Shown here: one piece after another, positions 8,522-16,602 of the stretch
Layout: each line of letters begins with the position of its first letter
How positions within the stretch are numbered: the first letter of the stretch is position 1
Origin: Leclercia sp. UBA7405
GTDB lineage: Bacteria > Pseudomonadota > Gammaproteobacteria > Enterobacterales > Enterobacteriaceae
Assembly: GCA_002469605.1 (NCBI GenBank)
Contig: DKMV01000244.1
Coordinates: 829-29,323 of the forward strand
Length of the DNA stretch: 28,495 bases
Direction of reading: 5' to 3'
Notes under the pieces: model-generated
What the model saw: the letters and a program-made list of their open reading frames with translations, nothing else
What the model was told of the DNA's origin: nothing
Databases searched by the model: none
Position numbers and translations under genes: made by a program

Positions 8522-9003
8522 TGCAGTAGCCCTCCAACCGTATTCTGAATATCCCCTATCGCAGACGTTGCGGTGTCTTTCAGGTTGCTGAGCTGGTCAC
8601 TCAGGCTGCCAAACATTTCAGACAGCGATTCATCCACCCGCTTGAGCGTCAGCGTGAACTCAATCCGCCGCGGCATCCCGCTTTCGAAAAACTCCGTCTT
8701 TGTCTGGCCCAGGCTCTCGATCACAAACATGCCGTAAATCGTCCCACTGCCCTCAATCAGGGGCCAAGCCTTGCCCTGCTCTGCCATCTGCTCCAGCGCC
8801 AGCAGGGACAGCCTGCCGCCGGTGATTTCCGGCAGCAGCACGCCGGAAAGCGTCAGCGAGTCGTTGTCCGGGCCAAGAAACTGCGTTGACGGGCGGCGAT
8901 TAACGCGGCTGTTAACCGCGTGCCGCCAGCTGCGCTGATACTGCAGCTCCTGATACGGTACGGTGCGCAGCATGAAAACGTATAACCCCAGCACCATCAT
9001 CAT
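8518..9003 (-). CDS. U: Tail completion protein gpU
   Basis: gpU is a tail protein of the P2_GpU family, needed for tail assembly and thought to act at the tail end. The product is 161 residues (P2 gpU is 159). It shares the P2 pattern: MMM start, FLG at about 43, LSGVLLPEITGGRLSL, then AWPLIEGSGTIYGMFVI and RRIEFTLTLKRVDESL. It overlaps T upstream by 4 nt (ATGA) and D downstream by 4 nt, in the conserved E-T-U-D block. Confidence 0.96.
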   Translation of the reverse strand: MMMVLGLYVFMLRTVPYQELQYQRSWRHAVNSRVNRRPSTQFLGPDNDSLTLSGVLLPEITGGRLSLLALEQMAEQGKAWPLIEGSGTIYGMFVIESLGQTKTEFFESGMPRRIEFTLTLKRVDESLSEMFGSLSDQLSNLKDTATSAIGDIQNTVGGLLQ

Positions 9004-12000
9004 GCGTCATATCCCCCCTGGTCACTGTAGTTGCTGCGCGCCTTTGCCCGGGTGCGGCGTTCGCGCTCGTCGAGCTGGCGGGCCACTTCACGCGCAATAT
9101 CCTGCGGGTTCTGCCCTGGCTGCGCATAAATCGTGATCGGCGCGTGCGTCTCAAAGTGCATTACTGCAGGTGCGCGGTCCGCCTTCGCGGGCTGGCTCTG
9201 TTTATATGCCATGGCGGGAAGGCTGAACGGATGCAGGGGTGCCGCCTCTGCAGGTGCTGCGGCCATGCCCAGGGTTCCGGCCACAACCGAAGCCAGCGCC
9301 GCCGTGCGCCGCCTGCTGGTCACGTTTGCCGGACCGTTGACGATTTCGGGGCCATTCTCTCCGACTATGCCAAACTGGCCGCGCGGGATGGCGCCGCCGT
9401 CGTCATACATGCCAGCAAACCCCATCATGGGGAAGCCGCCGGGCGGCAGCACCACTTTCCCGTCGCTGTTCACCGTGGGAGGCTGCTGCTTCACCACCTG
9501 CTCCGGCAGCTTCGCCTTTGCCGCCTCTTTGCTGACGATGCCGAGTTTTTCAAGCAGCCACGAAACGCCAGTTTTAAGCGACTCCAGCGGGTGCATGACC
9601 ATGTTCAGGCCTTCGGCCAGGGCCTCACCGAATCGCCGCCCCATAGAGGCCGCGTTATTCAGTTCGGCAGCCGTGGATTTGACCGGCGTCAGCAAGTCGC
9701 CAAACCATCCCCAGAGTGCCCTGACCTTATCGCCAATCCACTCAAACACCGGGCGCAGGGGCTCAAATGCTTCACTGATTGGCCCTGCGGCAGCTTTAAA
9801 CCCCTCCACCACACCACCCAGAAATGCGCTGATGGGCTGCCAGTATTTCCAGACAACCAGTGCCACACCAGCCAGCGCAGCCACAACCAGCCCTATCGGG
9901 CTTAGCAGCGCGCCCAGCAGGCCAGAAATTCCATAAAGCGCAACGCGAAGTAATGCCAGCGGGCCGGACACCAGGAAGCGCAGCACGCCACCGGCGGCGG
10001 ATAATCCGCCCCGTAATGCTGCCAGGGGGTTCATTACCATACCGACAACATTACGAATACCCGCCATTCCGGCGCGTAACAGGTTAAGCGGGGCACCGGC
10101 TAAGGTCTTCAGCGCATTGCCCACCACCCCGGCCGAGCGCCGCAGCGCATTCAGCGGAGCAGTCAGCAGACTTGCGCCACCGCCAGCTGAAGCCATCCCG
10201 CGACGTAGCACGGAAAGCGGTGCATTTGCCAGCCAGGACAGCGCGCTGCCGGTGCGCGTAACTGCAGTGAATACGGACGGAAGCGTTTTTACGCCCAGCA
10301 TGGACAAACCAAACCGGATCACGGCAATCGGCCCCAGCACCGCTGCCACCGCAACGGCCAGCGTGCCCAGCGCCAGCGTGATAGCGGCGGTGGCGGCGGC
10401 AACTTTCATCAGCGTGCCTGCCAGCTCCGGGTTGGTTTCAATCCAGCGCCGCAGCCCACCCGTTACGCTTTTGACGTAATCCATGATATCCATCAGCGGC
10501 TGGCGCAGCGTTTCGCCCAGACTGCTGAAGGCGTTCTGTGCGCCCGCTTTTACCAGCATCCACTGCGCAGAAAGCGAATCCTTGTTAATGTCGGACTCTT
10601 TCTGCATTGAGCCATTCGCATCATTCCCTGCAGTGAGCTGCAGCTGGCGGCGCAGTTCCGGCAGGTTGTTAGCCAGCTTTGCGGCATCGTCGCCAAACTC
10701 CTTGCCGAAAAGCATCGTCATGGCGGACAGGCGCTTGTCCTGCGGCAGCTTTTGCACCTTCTCCATTACCCGCAGAATGGTGCCCATGGCATCCTTCGCC
10801 ATCTGCTTTTCAAGCTCTCTGGGCTTGAGCTTCAGCATATCCATGCCATCCATAAAGCGGTCACTTTGCATGGTGGCAATGGACAGCTCGCGCACCATGG
10901 CGTTTGATGCACTGGCGGCAATTTCCGGCGCCGCACCTAATGACAGGAATGTGGAGCCAAGCGCCGCCGCCTTACGAAAGTCCAGGCGGTCAGCCACGCC
11001 ACCCATACGCTGCAGCACGTCAATAATGTCCGCGCCCTTAGACATAGCGTTATCGTCCAGGTAATTCAGCGCATCGCCCAGCTGCTCGATATTGCGGGTC
11101 GGCACCTTGTAGAGGCTCGCGATTTTACCCAGCCCTTCAGCCAGTTCATCGGCGGGCAGTTCAAACGCCGTGGCCGCTTTGGCCGCCGTACTGGCAAAGG
11201 CCAGCAGGTCACGTTTCTGGTCTTCGTAGGGATCGTCCTGATTGGTCACGCCCATGCGCGCGCCACCTTCTACCAGTGCGGCATAGTCGATAGCGCCATT
11301 CTCCATCGGCAGCTGTTCGCTGGCAGCCTTGATAGCGGCCTGCATGTCATAAAACTGCTTAGTACGGTTGCCGTTATCATCCCGCAGACCGTTAACCTGC
11401 TTTGCCACGCCTTTCATGGCGTCTTCCATACTGGCATAGCTTTTCACTGCTGCCGCGACCGGCGCCCCCATTGCCAGCCCTGCCGCTGAGGTTGTGGCCC
11501 CAGCCCCGGCGATGCGATCCCGCACTTCAAGGCTCCGGGAATACCGCTCCCTGACAGCATTTACCCTAGCCTGCTGCTCACCGAGCCGTTTAAGGGACTT
11601 CTGCTGACGGTCCAGCGCCTGCCGGGTTTCGTCGGCGTTCTGGCGCAGCTCGCGCTGGGCGCTGCTGAGCTTACGGGTATCAAGTCCGGCCTCATTCAGC
11701 GCAAGGCGTTGCTTCTGGACCGACTGCCGCAGGCCGTTGTATTTGGACTGAAGTTCCGAAACGCGGTTTTTCGCCTGCTCAAGCAGACGGGCCTGCGCCG
11801 CCGTCGGGCGGTTTGTACTGGTAAACTGCGTGGCGAGCCTGGCCGCTTCTTCGCGCGCGGCTTTGAGGTTATTACCGGTGATTGCCAGCTGCGCGCTGGA
11901 TTTACGAAAGCCATCAATTTTGCCCGCCTGAGTGTCTAACTCTTTCAGCCTGGCGCGGCTCTGTTGAATGGCGGTAGCCAGCTCTTTTGAGCTGGCCTGC

Positions 12001-12074
12001 GCAGAACGAAATGGGCGGGTGAGCTTATCAACCGCATTTAGAATCACCTGCAGGCGCAGGTTAGTGTCACTCAT
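9000..12074 (-). CDS. T: Tail tape measure protein gpT
   Basis: The tape measure protein sets tail length and is ejected through the tube during DNA injection. At 1024 residues it is clearly longer than P2 gpT (815). Residues 1-185 are charged, alanine-rich helix or coiled coil (RARLKELDTQ, QRELRQNADETRQAL). A tape-measure minor-tail core follows at about 205-420 (ASMEDAMKGVAKQV, GARMGVTNQ, LAEGLGKIASLY). Hydrophobic stretches lie at about 555-590 and 720-742. Between 582 and 730 is a tandem repeat of PL-x-x-LR units (prolines at 619, 640, 662, 683, 705 and 726). The C-terminus has FGIVGENGPEIVNGP, typical of tape measures. Its start overlaps the end of the frameshifted E' by 8 nt. Confidence 0.95.
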   Translation of the reverse strand: MSDTNLRLQVILNAVDKLTRPFRSAQASSKELATAIQQSRARLKELDTQAGKIDGFRKSSAQLAITGNNLKAAREEAARLATQFTSTNRPTAAQARLLEQAKNRVSELQSKYNGLRQSVQKQRLALNEAGLDTRKLSSAQRELRQNADETRQALDRQQKSLKRLGEQQARVNAVRERYSRSLEVRDRIAGAGATTSAAGLAMGAPVAAAVKSYASMEDAMKGVAKQVNGLRDDNGNRTKQFYDMQAAIKAASEQLPMENGAIDYAALVEGGARMGVTNQDDPYEDQKRDLLAFASTAAKAATAFELPADELAEGLGKIASLYKVPTRNIEQLGDALNYLDDNAMSKGADIIDVLQRMGGVADRLDFRKAAALGSTFLSLGAAPEIAASASNAMVRELSIATMQSDRFMDGMDMLKLKPRELEKQMAKDAMGTILRVMEKVQKLPQDKRLSAMTMLFGKEFGDDAAKLANNLPELRRQLQLTAGNDANGSMQKESDINKDSLSAQWMLVKAGAQNAFSSLGETLRQPLMDIMDYVKSVTGGLRRWIETNPELAGTLMKVAAATAAITLALGTLAVAVAAVLGPIAVIRFGLSMLGVKTLPSVFTAVTRTGSALSWLANAPLSVLRRGMASAGGGASLLTAPLNALRRSAGVVGNALKTLAGAPLNLLRAGMAGIRNVVGMVMNPLAALRGGLSAAGGVLRFLVSGPLALLRVALYGISGLLGALLSPIGLVVAALAGVALVVWKYWQPISAFLGGVVEGFKAAAGPISEAFEPLRPVFEWIGDKVRALWGWFGDLLTPVKSTAAELNNAASMGRRFGEALAEGLNMVMHPLESLKTGVSWLLEKLGIVSKEAAKAKLPEQVVKQQPPTVNSDGKVVLPPGGFPMMGFAGMYDDGGAIPRGQFGIVGENGPEIVNGPANVTSRRRTAALASVVAGTLGMAAAPAEAAPLHPFSLPAMAYKQSQPAKADRAPAVMHFETHAPITIYAQPGQNPQDIAREVARQLDERERRTRAKARSNYSDQGGYDA
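9897..10331 (-). repeat. Tandem 21/22-residue repeats within gpT
   Basis: In the protein, units beginning PLSVLRRGM, PLNALRRSA, PLNLLRAGM, PLAALRGGL, PLALLRVAL and PIGLV start at residues 619, 640, 662, 683, 705 and 726. Spacing alternates 21, 22, 21, 22, 21. Two looser upstream units (PIAVIRFGL at 582, PSVFTAV at 599) may belong to the series. The DNA copies are diverged, so this is an old, selected protein repeat. Confidence 0.8.
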
Positions 12075-12503
12075 CGCTGGCCCCGCTTCTCTGAATCGCT
12101 TTATGCCGCCACTCCAGCACTTCGGTCAGCGGCATAACGTCAGTGACGGACGGCGGCCAGTGAAAAATGGTGGCGATATCTGCCACCAGATCGTCAACCG
12201 TCAGGCTGTCGGTAAACCGGCAAGCACCGACTTCTTCAACAAAAAAGTCACCACCTCAACGGACAGCGCGGTGAGATCGGCAGGGTCAAGCTCTGCCATT
12301 TCCTGCGCTGTCAGGGTCGGCGTGGAGATACGCGGAATGACGGTCATCATTGCGCCCACGTCCATATCCATAATGGCCTGCAGGCGGGTGCCACGCAGCG
12401 CGCCGGATTGTGGTTTGCGCAGCACAATCTCTGTGATTTCGGTTTTACCGCGCTTGATGGGGGTGTCCAGCTGTACGGTCTTTTCAGTCAGGTTATCGCT
12501 CAT
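12067..12503 (-). CDS. E': Frameshift product gpE+E' (tail assembly chaperone, long form)
   Basis: In P2 a -1 ribosomal frameshift near the end of E makes the longer E+E' protein; the pair acts as tail assembly chaperones, like G/GT of lambda. Here E reads ACT TTT TTG at 12248-12240. After a -1 slip on T TTT TTG, the new frame runs from GTT (12240) for 57 codons to a TGA at 12069-12067. This gives a 145-residue product; P2 E+E' is 142. The added part contains FTDSLTVDDLVADIATIFHW, ends SGASDE, and overlaps the start of T. The heptamer and overlap are seen directly; frameshifting is inferred from P2. Confidence 0.88.
12201..12503 (-). CDS. E: Tail protein gpE (tail assembly chaperone, short form)
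   Basis: The zero-frame product is 100 residues (P2 gpE is 91), beginning MSDNLTEKTVQLDTPIKRG. That matches the P2 gpE N-terminus, whose TLDTPIKRG motif is conserved. The downstream PRISTPTLTAQEMAELDPADL block is typical of the Pfam phage_TAC group. It lies between FII and T. Its last 12 codons follow the slippery site and are replaced when ribosomes shift to E'. Confidence 0.94.
   Translation of the reverse strand: MSDNLTEKTVQLDTPIKRGKTEITEIVLRKPQSGALRGTRLQAIMDMDVGAMMTVIPRISTPTLTAQEMAELDPADLTALSVEVVTFLLKKSVLAGLPTA
12208..12246 (-). promoter_or_regulatory. Programmed -1 frameshift signal in gene E
   Basis: On the minus strand the slippery heptamer TTTTTTG is at 12246-12240, in frame as T TTT TTG. 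Eight nt further on, GTCGGT (12231-12226) can pair with ACCGAC (12213-12208) to give a hairpin at a spacing normal for -1 signals. The T6G heptamer in gene E is established in P2 and its relatives. The hairpin is my reading of the sequence. Confidence 0.88.
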
Positions 12504-12528
12504 GTTCTTTTCCTGTTAAGAGGTTACT

Positions 12529-12546
12529 GGCGCGGAAGCCCGCGCC
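12529..12546. other. GC-rich hairpin between FII and E
   Basis: GGCGCGG (12529-12535), loop AAGC, CCGCGCC (12540-12546) is a perfect 7-bp inverted repeat between the end of FII (12558) and the start of E (12503). There is no U-tract, so it is not a full terminator. It could lower E/T/U/D expression relative to FI/FII or protect the upstream RNA; this is inference. Confidence 0.5.
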
Positions 12547-12557
12547 GTTAAGGTTTA

Positions 12558-13073
12558 TCAGAGGCCGAGGGCGTTACGGTGCGCTTCCATCAGGTCCGTG
12601 CCGCCAACGATTTCAATCATGTTGACCAGATCCACCTCATAGAGCACTTCGCCGTTGATGGTCAGCTTCGCGTAGCTGTTGGTGCTGCTGACTTTGGTGG
12701 TATTGCTTTCGCCGGTCTTCCACTCGCCGGAATCCAGTTCCTTGTGGCGTCCGCGCACAACCAGCTCCACCGCCTGCACTTCCCCGGTGTCGTCACGCTG
12801 GATGGAGCCGGTGAAGCGCAGCTGAATGCCGTCCACCGTTGCAGCTCCCATCTGCTTGAATAACAGCAGTTCAGTGCCACCGATGGAAAATTCCGTATCC
12901 AGCGCGCCGTCATCCAGCCCCAGATCGATATCCACCGCACCGGGCATACCGCCGCCACGATACTTCTCAAACTTGCGCGTAAATTTCGGCAGGGTTAGTG
13001 ACTCAACGATCCCCTGCCAGTTGTTCCCGTCATTGAACAGGTTCAGGTGTTTTAACTTGCGTGGTAAAGCCAT
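12558..13073 (-). CDS. FII: Tail tube protein gpFII
   Basis: gpFII forms the inner tube of the contractile tail. The 171-residue product (P2 FII is 172) begins MALPRKLKHLNLFNDGNNW as in P2. It carries EKYRGGGMPGAVDIDLGLDDG and ends with the conserved LMEAHRNALGL. The start is 9 nt after the FI stop. It lies in the F operon (FI-FII-E-T-U-D) under the Ogr-dependent promoter upstream of FI. Confidence 0.97.
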   Translation of the reverse strand: MALPRKLKHLNLFNDGNNWQGIVESLTLPKFTRKFEKYRGGGMPGAVDIDLGLDDGALDTEFSIGGTELLLFKQMGAATVDGIQLRFTGSIQRDDTGEVQAVELVVRGRHKELDSGEWKTGESNTTKVSSTNSYAKLTINGEVLYEVDLVNMIEIVGGTDLMEAHRNALGL

Positions 13074-13082
13074 GCTGCCTCC

Positions 13083-14255
13083 TTATGCGCTGACCTGGCT
13101 GGCAAAATTCATCAGGTACTGATCGGTGATGCGCTGGCGCAGCATCAGGTTTTCAAGCGGTGGCACCGGCGTATAGTCGTAGTCGATAGTGAGCTTCCCG
13201 GCCTTCAGGGAGTCTTTATCGTTAACGGATTCATCCAGCCAGCAGTCCGCACCAATGAGATAGCCCTGGCTCACCAGACTGCGCATTTTGGCGCGGATAC
13301 CTTCGATAATGTCGCGGGCCAGCGAGGGGTTAAGCGGCTTATCTACCGCCCACATATGCGCCTCAGCGATGGTGTCAGCCAGCACCTGCGCCGTGCGGGT
13401 GTAGTTTTCAAAGGCAAACAGCGGATCGTCACTGAGGCAGCGGGAGCCCCAGAAGCGGAAGCCGTCTTTACGGATCAGGGTGGTCACGTCGTTCTGGTTC
13501 AGCAGGCCCGCATCAGTGGCCGGGTCCTGCAGGTCCCAGAACACATCTGCAGAAATGCCGGTGACGCCGTTCACGCCAACGTTGGACAGGGTTTTGTGCC
13601 AGCCTGTCTGCTCGTCAATTTTGGCACGCAGGCCGAGCGCTCGGGCGGTGGCGTAAGCCGTTGCGTCCGCATTCAGCACGGTGTCAAAGTTGATGAAGTC
13701 AGGCCAGATCAGCATCCCTTCGCGCTGGCTGAAGTTGTCGCGGTAGGCAATAGTCTCCTCCACCGTTTTACAGCCGTAGGCGGACACGTAGGCAAACCCG
13801 CGCAGGCTCTGCGCCACGCTGAGCAGTTCAGTGGCAACCGCCTGCGTATCATGCCCGGGCACACCGAGAATACGCGGCTTAACCCCGAGCTGCGACTGAG
13901 CAGAAAGCAGAGCCTTAATGCCCGTCTTTTTCCCTTCAGCCGTTACGCCGCCGATAATGTTGGAGGTTGTTTCTTCTTCGGTTTCGCCCTGTGCCACGCG
14001 CACGACAACGGTCACAGGTTTAGCCTGGTCGGCAATCGCATCCAGCGAGCGGGCCAGCGTGCCGGAATCGCCCGCTTTGCCGCTGGCGGTCAGTACGTCA
14101 GTCAGCAGGACAGGCTTATTGAGGGGAAACATGGACGCATCGGCATCATCGCCAGTGCAGACCATGCCCACGATGGCGGTGCTCACTGTGGAAATGGATC
14201 GGGTGCCGTCGTTGACTTCAACAACGCGCACCCCGTGGTGGTAATCCTGAGCCAT
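13083..14255 (-). CDS. FI: Tail sheath protein gpFI
   Basis: gpFI forms the contractile sheath. The chosen start [17 protein letters not shown] (ATG at 14255) aligns with the P2 FI start MSDYHHGVQVLEINEG and has GGAGAG 8 nt upstream. The open frame continues up to 14345, but those 30 codons overlap the promoter region and have no FI similarity. The product is 390 residues (P2 FI is 396). Conserved blocks include [38 protein letters not shown] and the C-terminal [20 protein letters not shown]. It is the first gene of the F operon. Confidence 0.96.
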   Translation of the reverse strand: MAQDYHHGVRVVEVNDGTRSISTVSTAIVGMVCTGDDADASMFPLNKPVLLTDVLTASGKAGDSGTLARSLDAIADQAKPVTVVVRVAQGETEEETTSNIIGGVTAEGKKTGIKALLSAQSQLGVKPRILGVPGHDTQAVATELLSVAQSLRGFAYVSAYGCKTVEETIAYRDNFSQREGMLIWPDFINFDTVLNADATAYATARALGLRAKIDEQTGWHKTLSNVGVNGVTGISADVFWDLQDPATDAGLLNQNDVTTLIRKDGFRFWGSRCLSDDPLFAFENYTRTAQVLADTIAEAHMWAVDKPLNPSLARDIIEGIRAKMRSLVSQGYLIGADCWLDESVNDKDSLKAGKLTIDYDYTPVPPLENLMLRQRITDQYLMNFASQVSA

Positions 14256-14285
14256 AAGGCAGTCTCTCCGGTTACAGGGGGTCTG

Positions 14286-14346
14286 CTTATGTTCTTGTTG
14301 ATATGCGCGTGGCGCACGCGCCAGGCTATGTATGGTAAATGGCACA
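14286..14346 (-). promoter_or_regulatory. Ogr-dependent late promoter of the FI operon
   Basis: On the minus strand TGT (14346-14344), 12 nt, then ACA (14331-14329) is a perfect Ogr element. A -10-like CATAAG is at 14291-14286. The two centres are 49 bp apart, giving a start point about 55-58 bp from the dyad centre, as in P2 late promoters. FI begins 30 bp downstream. No -35 box is seen, as expected for activator-dependent promoters. Confidence 0.85.
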
Positions 14347-14357
14347 ATGGAAGGTGT

Positions 14358-14382
14358 AAAAAAATCCCTGCCTGGGCAGGGG
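14358..14382 (-). terminator. Intrinsic terminator of the V-H-tfa operon
   Basis: On the minus strand CCCTGC (14381-14376), loop CCAG, GCAGGG (14371-14366), then A and a T7 run (14364-14358). It lies 110 bp after the stop of the fibre-assembly gene and just upstream of the Ogr box for FI. It thus separates the two late operons. Confidence 0.85.
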
Positions 14383-14387
14383 TAAGA

Positions 14388-14474
14388 TTAATTCAAGGGT
14401 GATTCTGCCAAATAGATATCTTTTGGTATTGTACAATCAACAATTTCCAGCAATTCCAGATATAGATTGCCACT
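14388..14474 (-). pseudogene. Possible 3' remnant of a lost gene at the P2 Z/fun position
   Basis: In the same frame as the fibre-assembly gene and after its TAA and a second stop (TAG at 14477-14475), 28 sense codons read with normal protein composition to a TAA at 14390-14388. Recognisable words are LYLELLEIVDC and TIPKDIYLAESP. The stretch is AT-rich and ends six bases before the terminator stem, where the last gene of an operon should end. I do not recognise the family. It may be the tail of a deleted cargo gene, since P2 carries Z/fun between G and FI. It could also be chance. Confidence 0.4.
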
Positions 14475-14495
14475 CTATGCCGGGTCGGTAATATT

Positions 14496-14705
14496 TTATT
14501 CTGTTAGTGGGATGTCAATTAAGACTGGCATCCCGTCTTTACCAACAATTCTTTGCTTACCTTTCGGAATATCACTGAATTCCTCAAATATTGCATCACT
14601 TACAGGGATACAATCAGAGGGCCACGAATTAGCCTGTTCGTACAGCATACGAATTGACGTTGGATAGAAAATGTTTTCTTTCGGACTGTAATAATAATTT
14701 TCCAT
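14496..14705 (-). CDS. Short tail-fibre assembly (Tfa-like) protein, probably truncated
   Basis: The product is 69 residues, starting MENYYYSPKENIFYPTSI. That is the N-terminal signature of tail-fibre assembly chaperones (gpG/Tfa, Caudo_TAP family), followed by WPSDCIPVSDAIFEEF and GKDGMPVLIDIP. Full-length Tfa proteins are about 140-200 residues. Here the frame stops (TAA) just after the first conserved domain, so the C-terminal fibre-binding part is missing. The ATG overlaps the H stop codon (TGATG), which fits translational coupling. The gene is much more AT-rich than the baseplate genes. It could be a functional mini-chaperone or a decayed one. Confidence 0.75.
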   Translation of the reverse strand: MENYYYSPKENIFYPTSIRMLYEQANSWPSDCIPVSDAIFEEFSDIPKGKQRIVGKDGMPVLIDIPLTE

Positions 14706-16000
14706 CAATATCCCCGCGCCTCCCAACGAAAGTTGAATGAGCCGCCTGCCGCTGAGCATCTCAGTTTAAAAGAATTTTTGGTGTAATCACTGGTTGCGGC
14801 GGCCGGTATTGTTGTGCTGCCGTTATCATATATCGCAATAACATTTTCACACGCTGTAGGAAACGCAATCGGAAAAGATATCGTGTTCCCCTCTCCACCC
14901 GTCCCTCCTGTACCAGCCAGCCCTTGTCCCCATTGCTTGATAATTACCTTTCCATCTGCACAGGGCTCAATCGAGTAGCCTGTATTTCCGTGGGATACGG
15001 TTGAAGCTGCCAGTTTTGCGCCTTCCCCTAAACCAAGATATTCGAGAATGCCCGCAACGGACTTCCCGGACAGATCGGTTAAGGTGCTGTTAAGCGGCTG
15101 CTTGCCAGCCAAAGCATTCATCACGGTGGTGGCGAAGTTCGGATCGTTACCCAGGGCAGCGGCCAGTTCATTCAGCGTATCCAGTGCGGCCGGTGATGAT
15201 GCTACCAGTTCCGCAATGGCTGACTTAACAAAGGCCGTGGTGGCAATCTGCGTATTGTTCGCCGTTTGCGCAGCTGTCGGTGCTGTCGGCGTTCCGGTCA
15301 GGCCAGGGCTTGCCAGCGGAGCCTTAAGCGCCAGCGCGCTGTTTAACGTCGCTGCAATCGCCTGCACAAATGCCGTGGTGGCAATCTGGGTTGTGTTATT
15401 CCCGGCGGGCGCCGTCGGTGCTTTCGGCGTGCCGGTTAACGTCGGGCTCTCTTTGGGCGCGTACTGAGTGTGGGGGTCCGCTGCGGCAAGGTGCTTTGCC
15501 ATCAGGTCATCCACATACACCTTCAGCTCCAGCACCTTGTCATCCACGTATTTGCGGGTTGCCAGCACCACTGCAGGGTCAATTTTCAGGGTGATGTTTT
15601 CGGTACTGCTGGTAATCAGTACCATGCGCACCGTCTGCGTGCGGCCGCTTCCCTCAGCGAGCTGCGGCTTATAGCTCTCCGGGCAGTTACCCACGGCAAT
15701 CAGCGCGCCGGTATCGTCAAACAGCCCGACTTCACGAATCCACCAACCGCCCTCCGTTTCGGGGATCACCTGTTCAGCAATAATCTGGCTGCTGTTCTGC
15801 GGGTCGATATACAGCATGTTGAGGTCAGCCCGGCGTTTTTCGTTAACCAGGACCGTCTGCTTTGCGTCCGGGGTCGGCAGCACCCCGCCGCCATCGCCCA
15901 CCGCCATCTTAGTAATTTTCAGCGGGACACCAAGCGCGGCGGCGCTTGCCAGTTTTGCCGCACCGATCTCCGTCAGCAGGGTATAAAATTTTGCGCTCAT
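14705..16000 (-). CDS. H: Tail fibre protein gpH
   Basis: gpH is the receptor-binding tail fibre. The product is 431 residues, much shorter than P2 gpH (669). The N-terminal ~150 residues form the conserved baseplate-attachment domain (KFYTLLTEIGAAKLASA, GWWIREVGLFDDTGALIAVG). The motif AAADPHTQY lies at about 172-180. Two phage-fibre repeats follow: LTGTPKAPT...QIATTAFV at about 188-212 and LTGTPTAPT...QIATTAFV at about 234-258. Then come AALDTLNELAAALGNDPNFA and a tip domain ending FRWEARGY, like other fibre tips. The last ~300 bp are AT-richer than the rest, suggesting exchange of the tip. Start overlaps the gpI stop by 4 nt. Confidence 0.93.
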   Translation of the reverse strand: MSAKFYTLLTEIGAAKLASAAALGVPLKITKMAVGDGGGVLPTPDAKQTVLVNEKRRADLNMLYIDPQNSSQIIAEQVIPETEGGWWIREVGLFDDTGALIAVGNCPESYKPQLAEGSGRTQTVRMVLITSSTENITLKIDPAVVLATRKYVDDKVLELKVYVDDLMAKHLAAADPHTQYAPKESPTLTGTPKAPTAPAGNNTTQIATTAFVQAIAATLNSALALKAPLASPGLTGTPTAPTAAQTANNTQIATTAFVKSAIAELVASSPAALDTLNELAAALGNDPNFATTVMNALAGKQPLNSTLTDLSGKSVAGILEYLGLGEGAKLAASTVSHGNTGYSIEPCADGKVIIKQWGQGLAGTGGTGGEGNTISFPIAFPTACENVIAIYDNGSTTIPAAATSDYTKNSFKLRCSAAGGSFNFRWEARGY

Positions 16001-16602
16001 GGGTTCACTCTCACAGTGTCAATAACATGGACCGCGGCGCCTTCGTAAGCGGTGCCGCCGGAAATAATGGTTTCGTTGATGTACGGATAAACCGTGATTT
16101 CTTCGCCGGTATAGGTGGCAGCACCTACCCACAGATCGCCGCTGGTCTGCAGGTTTATGGACATGCCCACCAGGTGACGGCTGCACGGTTTGGCATCACT
16201 AATCAGCCGCTCCAGCTCCAGATAGGTTTCTTCCGTAATGCCCTGGTCCTGCACGCCGATATCCAGGCGAAACGTGCCCGGAGTTTCACCGGTCTGCCAC
16301 CACTCAATAATGCGGATCAGGAAGCCGAACGGCTCCACGACGCGCCTCACGGCGCTGGTTGTCCCTTTGTGCTGATGGATATAGAAAGCGTCCTGCACCA
16401 CCCGGCGCTTCACGCTTTCGGTCCAGCTTTCGTCCCAGCGGTCAACGGAAAAGGCCCAGGCCAGATACGGGAGAAAAGCAACGGGACACGTCGCCGGATT
16501 CCATAAATCACGCAGCGGCACCTGCAGATCGGATATCCCGCTGCAGGTCTGCGCCAGGCGGCGCTCAAGCGGTGACGAACCGGGCGGCAGCAGGCTATTC
16601 AT
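15997..16602 (-). CDS. I: Baseplate protein gpI
   Basis: gpI is a baseplate wedge component of the P2 tail-protein-I family. The product is 201 residues (P2 gpI is 176). The N-terminal SSPLERRLAQTCSGISDLQVPL and the central LPYLAWAFSVDRWDESW block are characteristic. GGGGGCACGG lies before the ATG. It overlaps J by 8 nt upstream and H by 4 nt downstream, in the W-J-I-H order. Confidence 0.95.
   Translation of the reverse strand: MNSLLPPGSSPLERRLAQTCSGISDLQVPLRDLWNPATCPVAFLPYLAWAFSVDRWDESWTESVKRRVVQDAFYIHQHKGTTSAVRRVVEPFGFLIRIIEWWQTGETPGTFRLDIGVQDQGITEETYLELERLISDAKPCSRHLVGMSINLQTSGDLWVGAATYTGEEITVYPYINETIISGGTAYEGAAVHVIDTVRVNP

Noticed and set aside
14256..14345. 30 extra codons at the FI N-terminus (start at 14345)
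   Set aside because: They contain the Ogr box and promoter; the start at 14255 has a good ribosome-binding site and matches P2 FI.
13356..14402. 348-codon plus-strand frame opposite FI
   Set aside because: FI on the other strand is conserved with P2; this frame is rich in R, H, G and A as expected of a GC-rich shadow.
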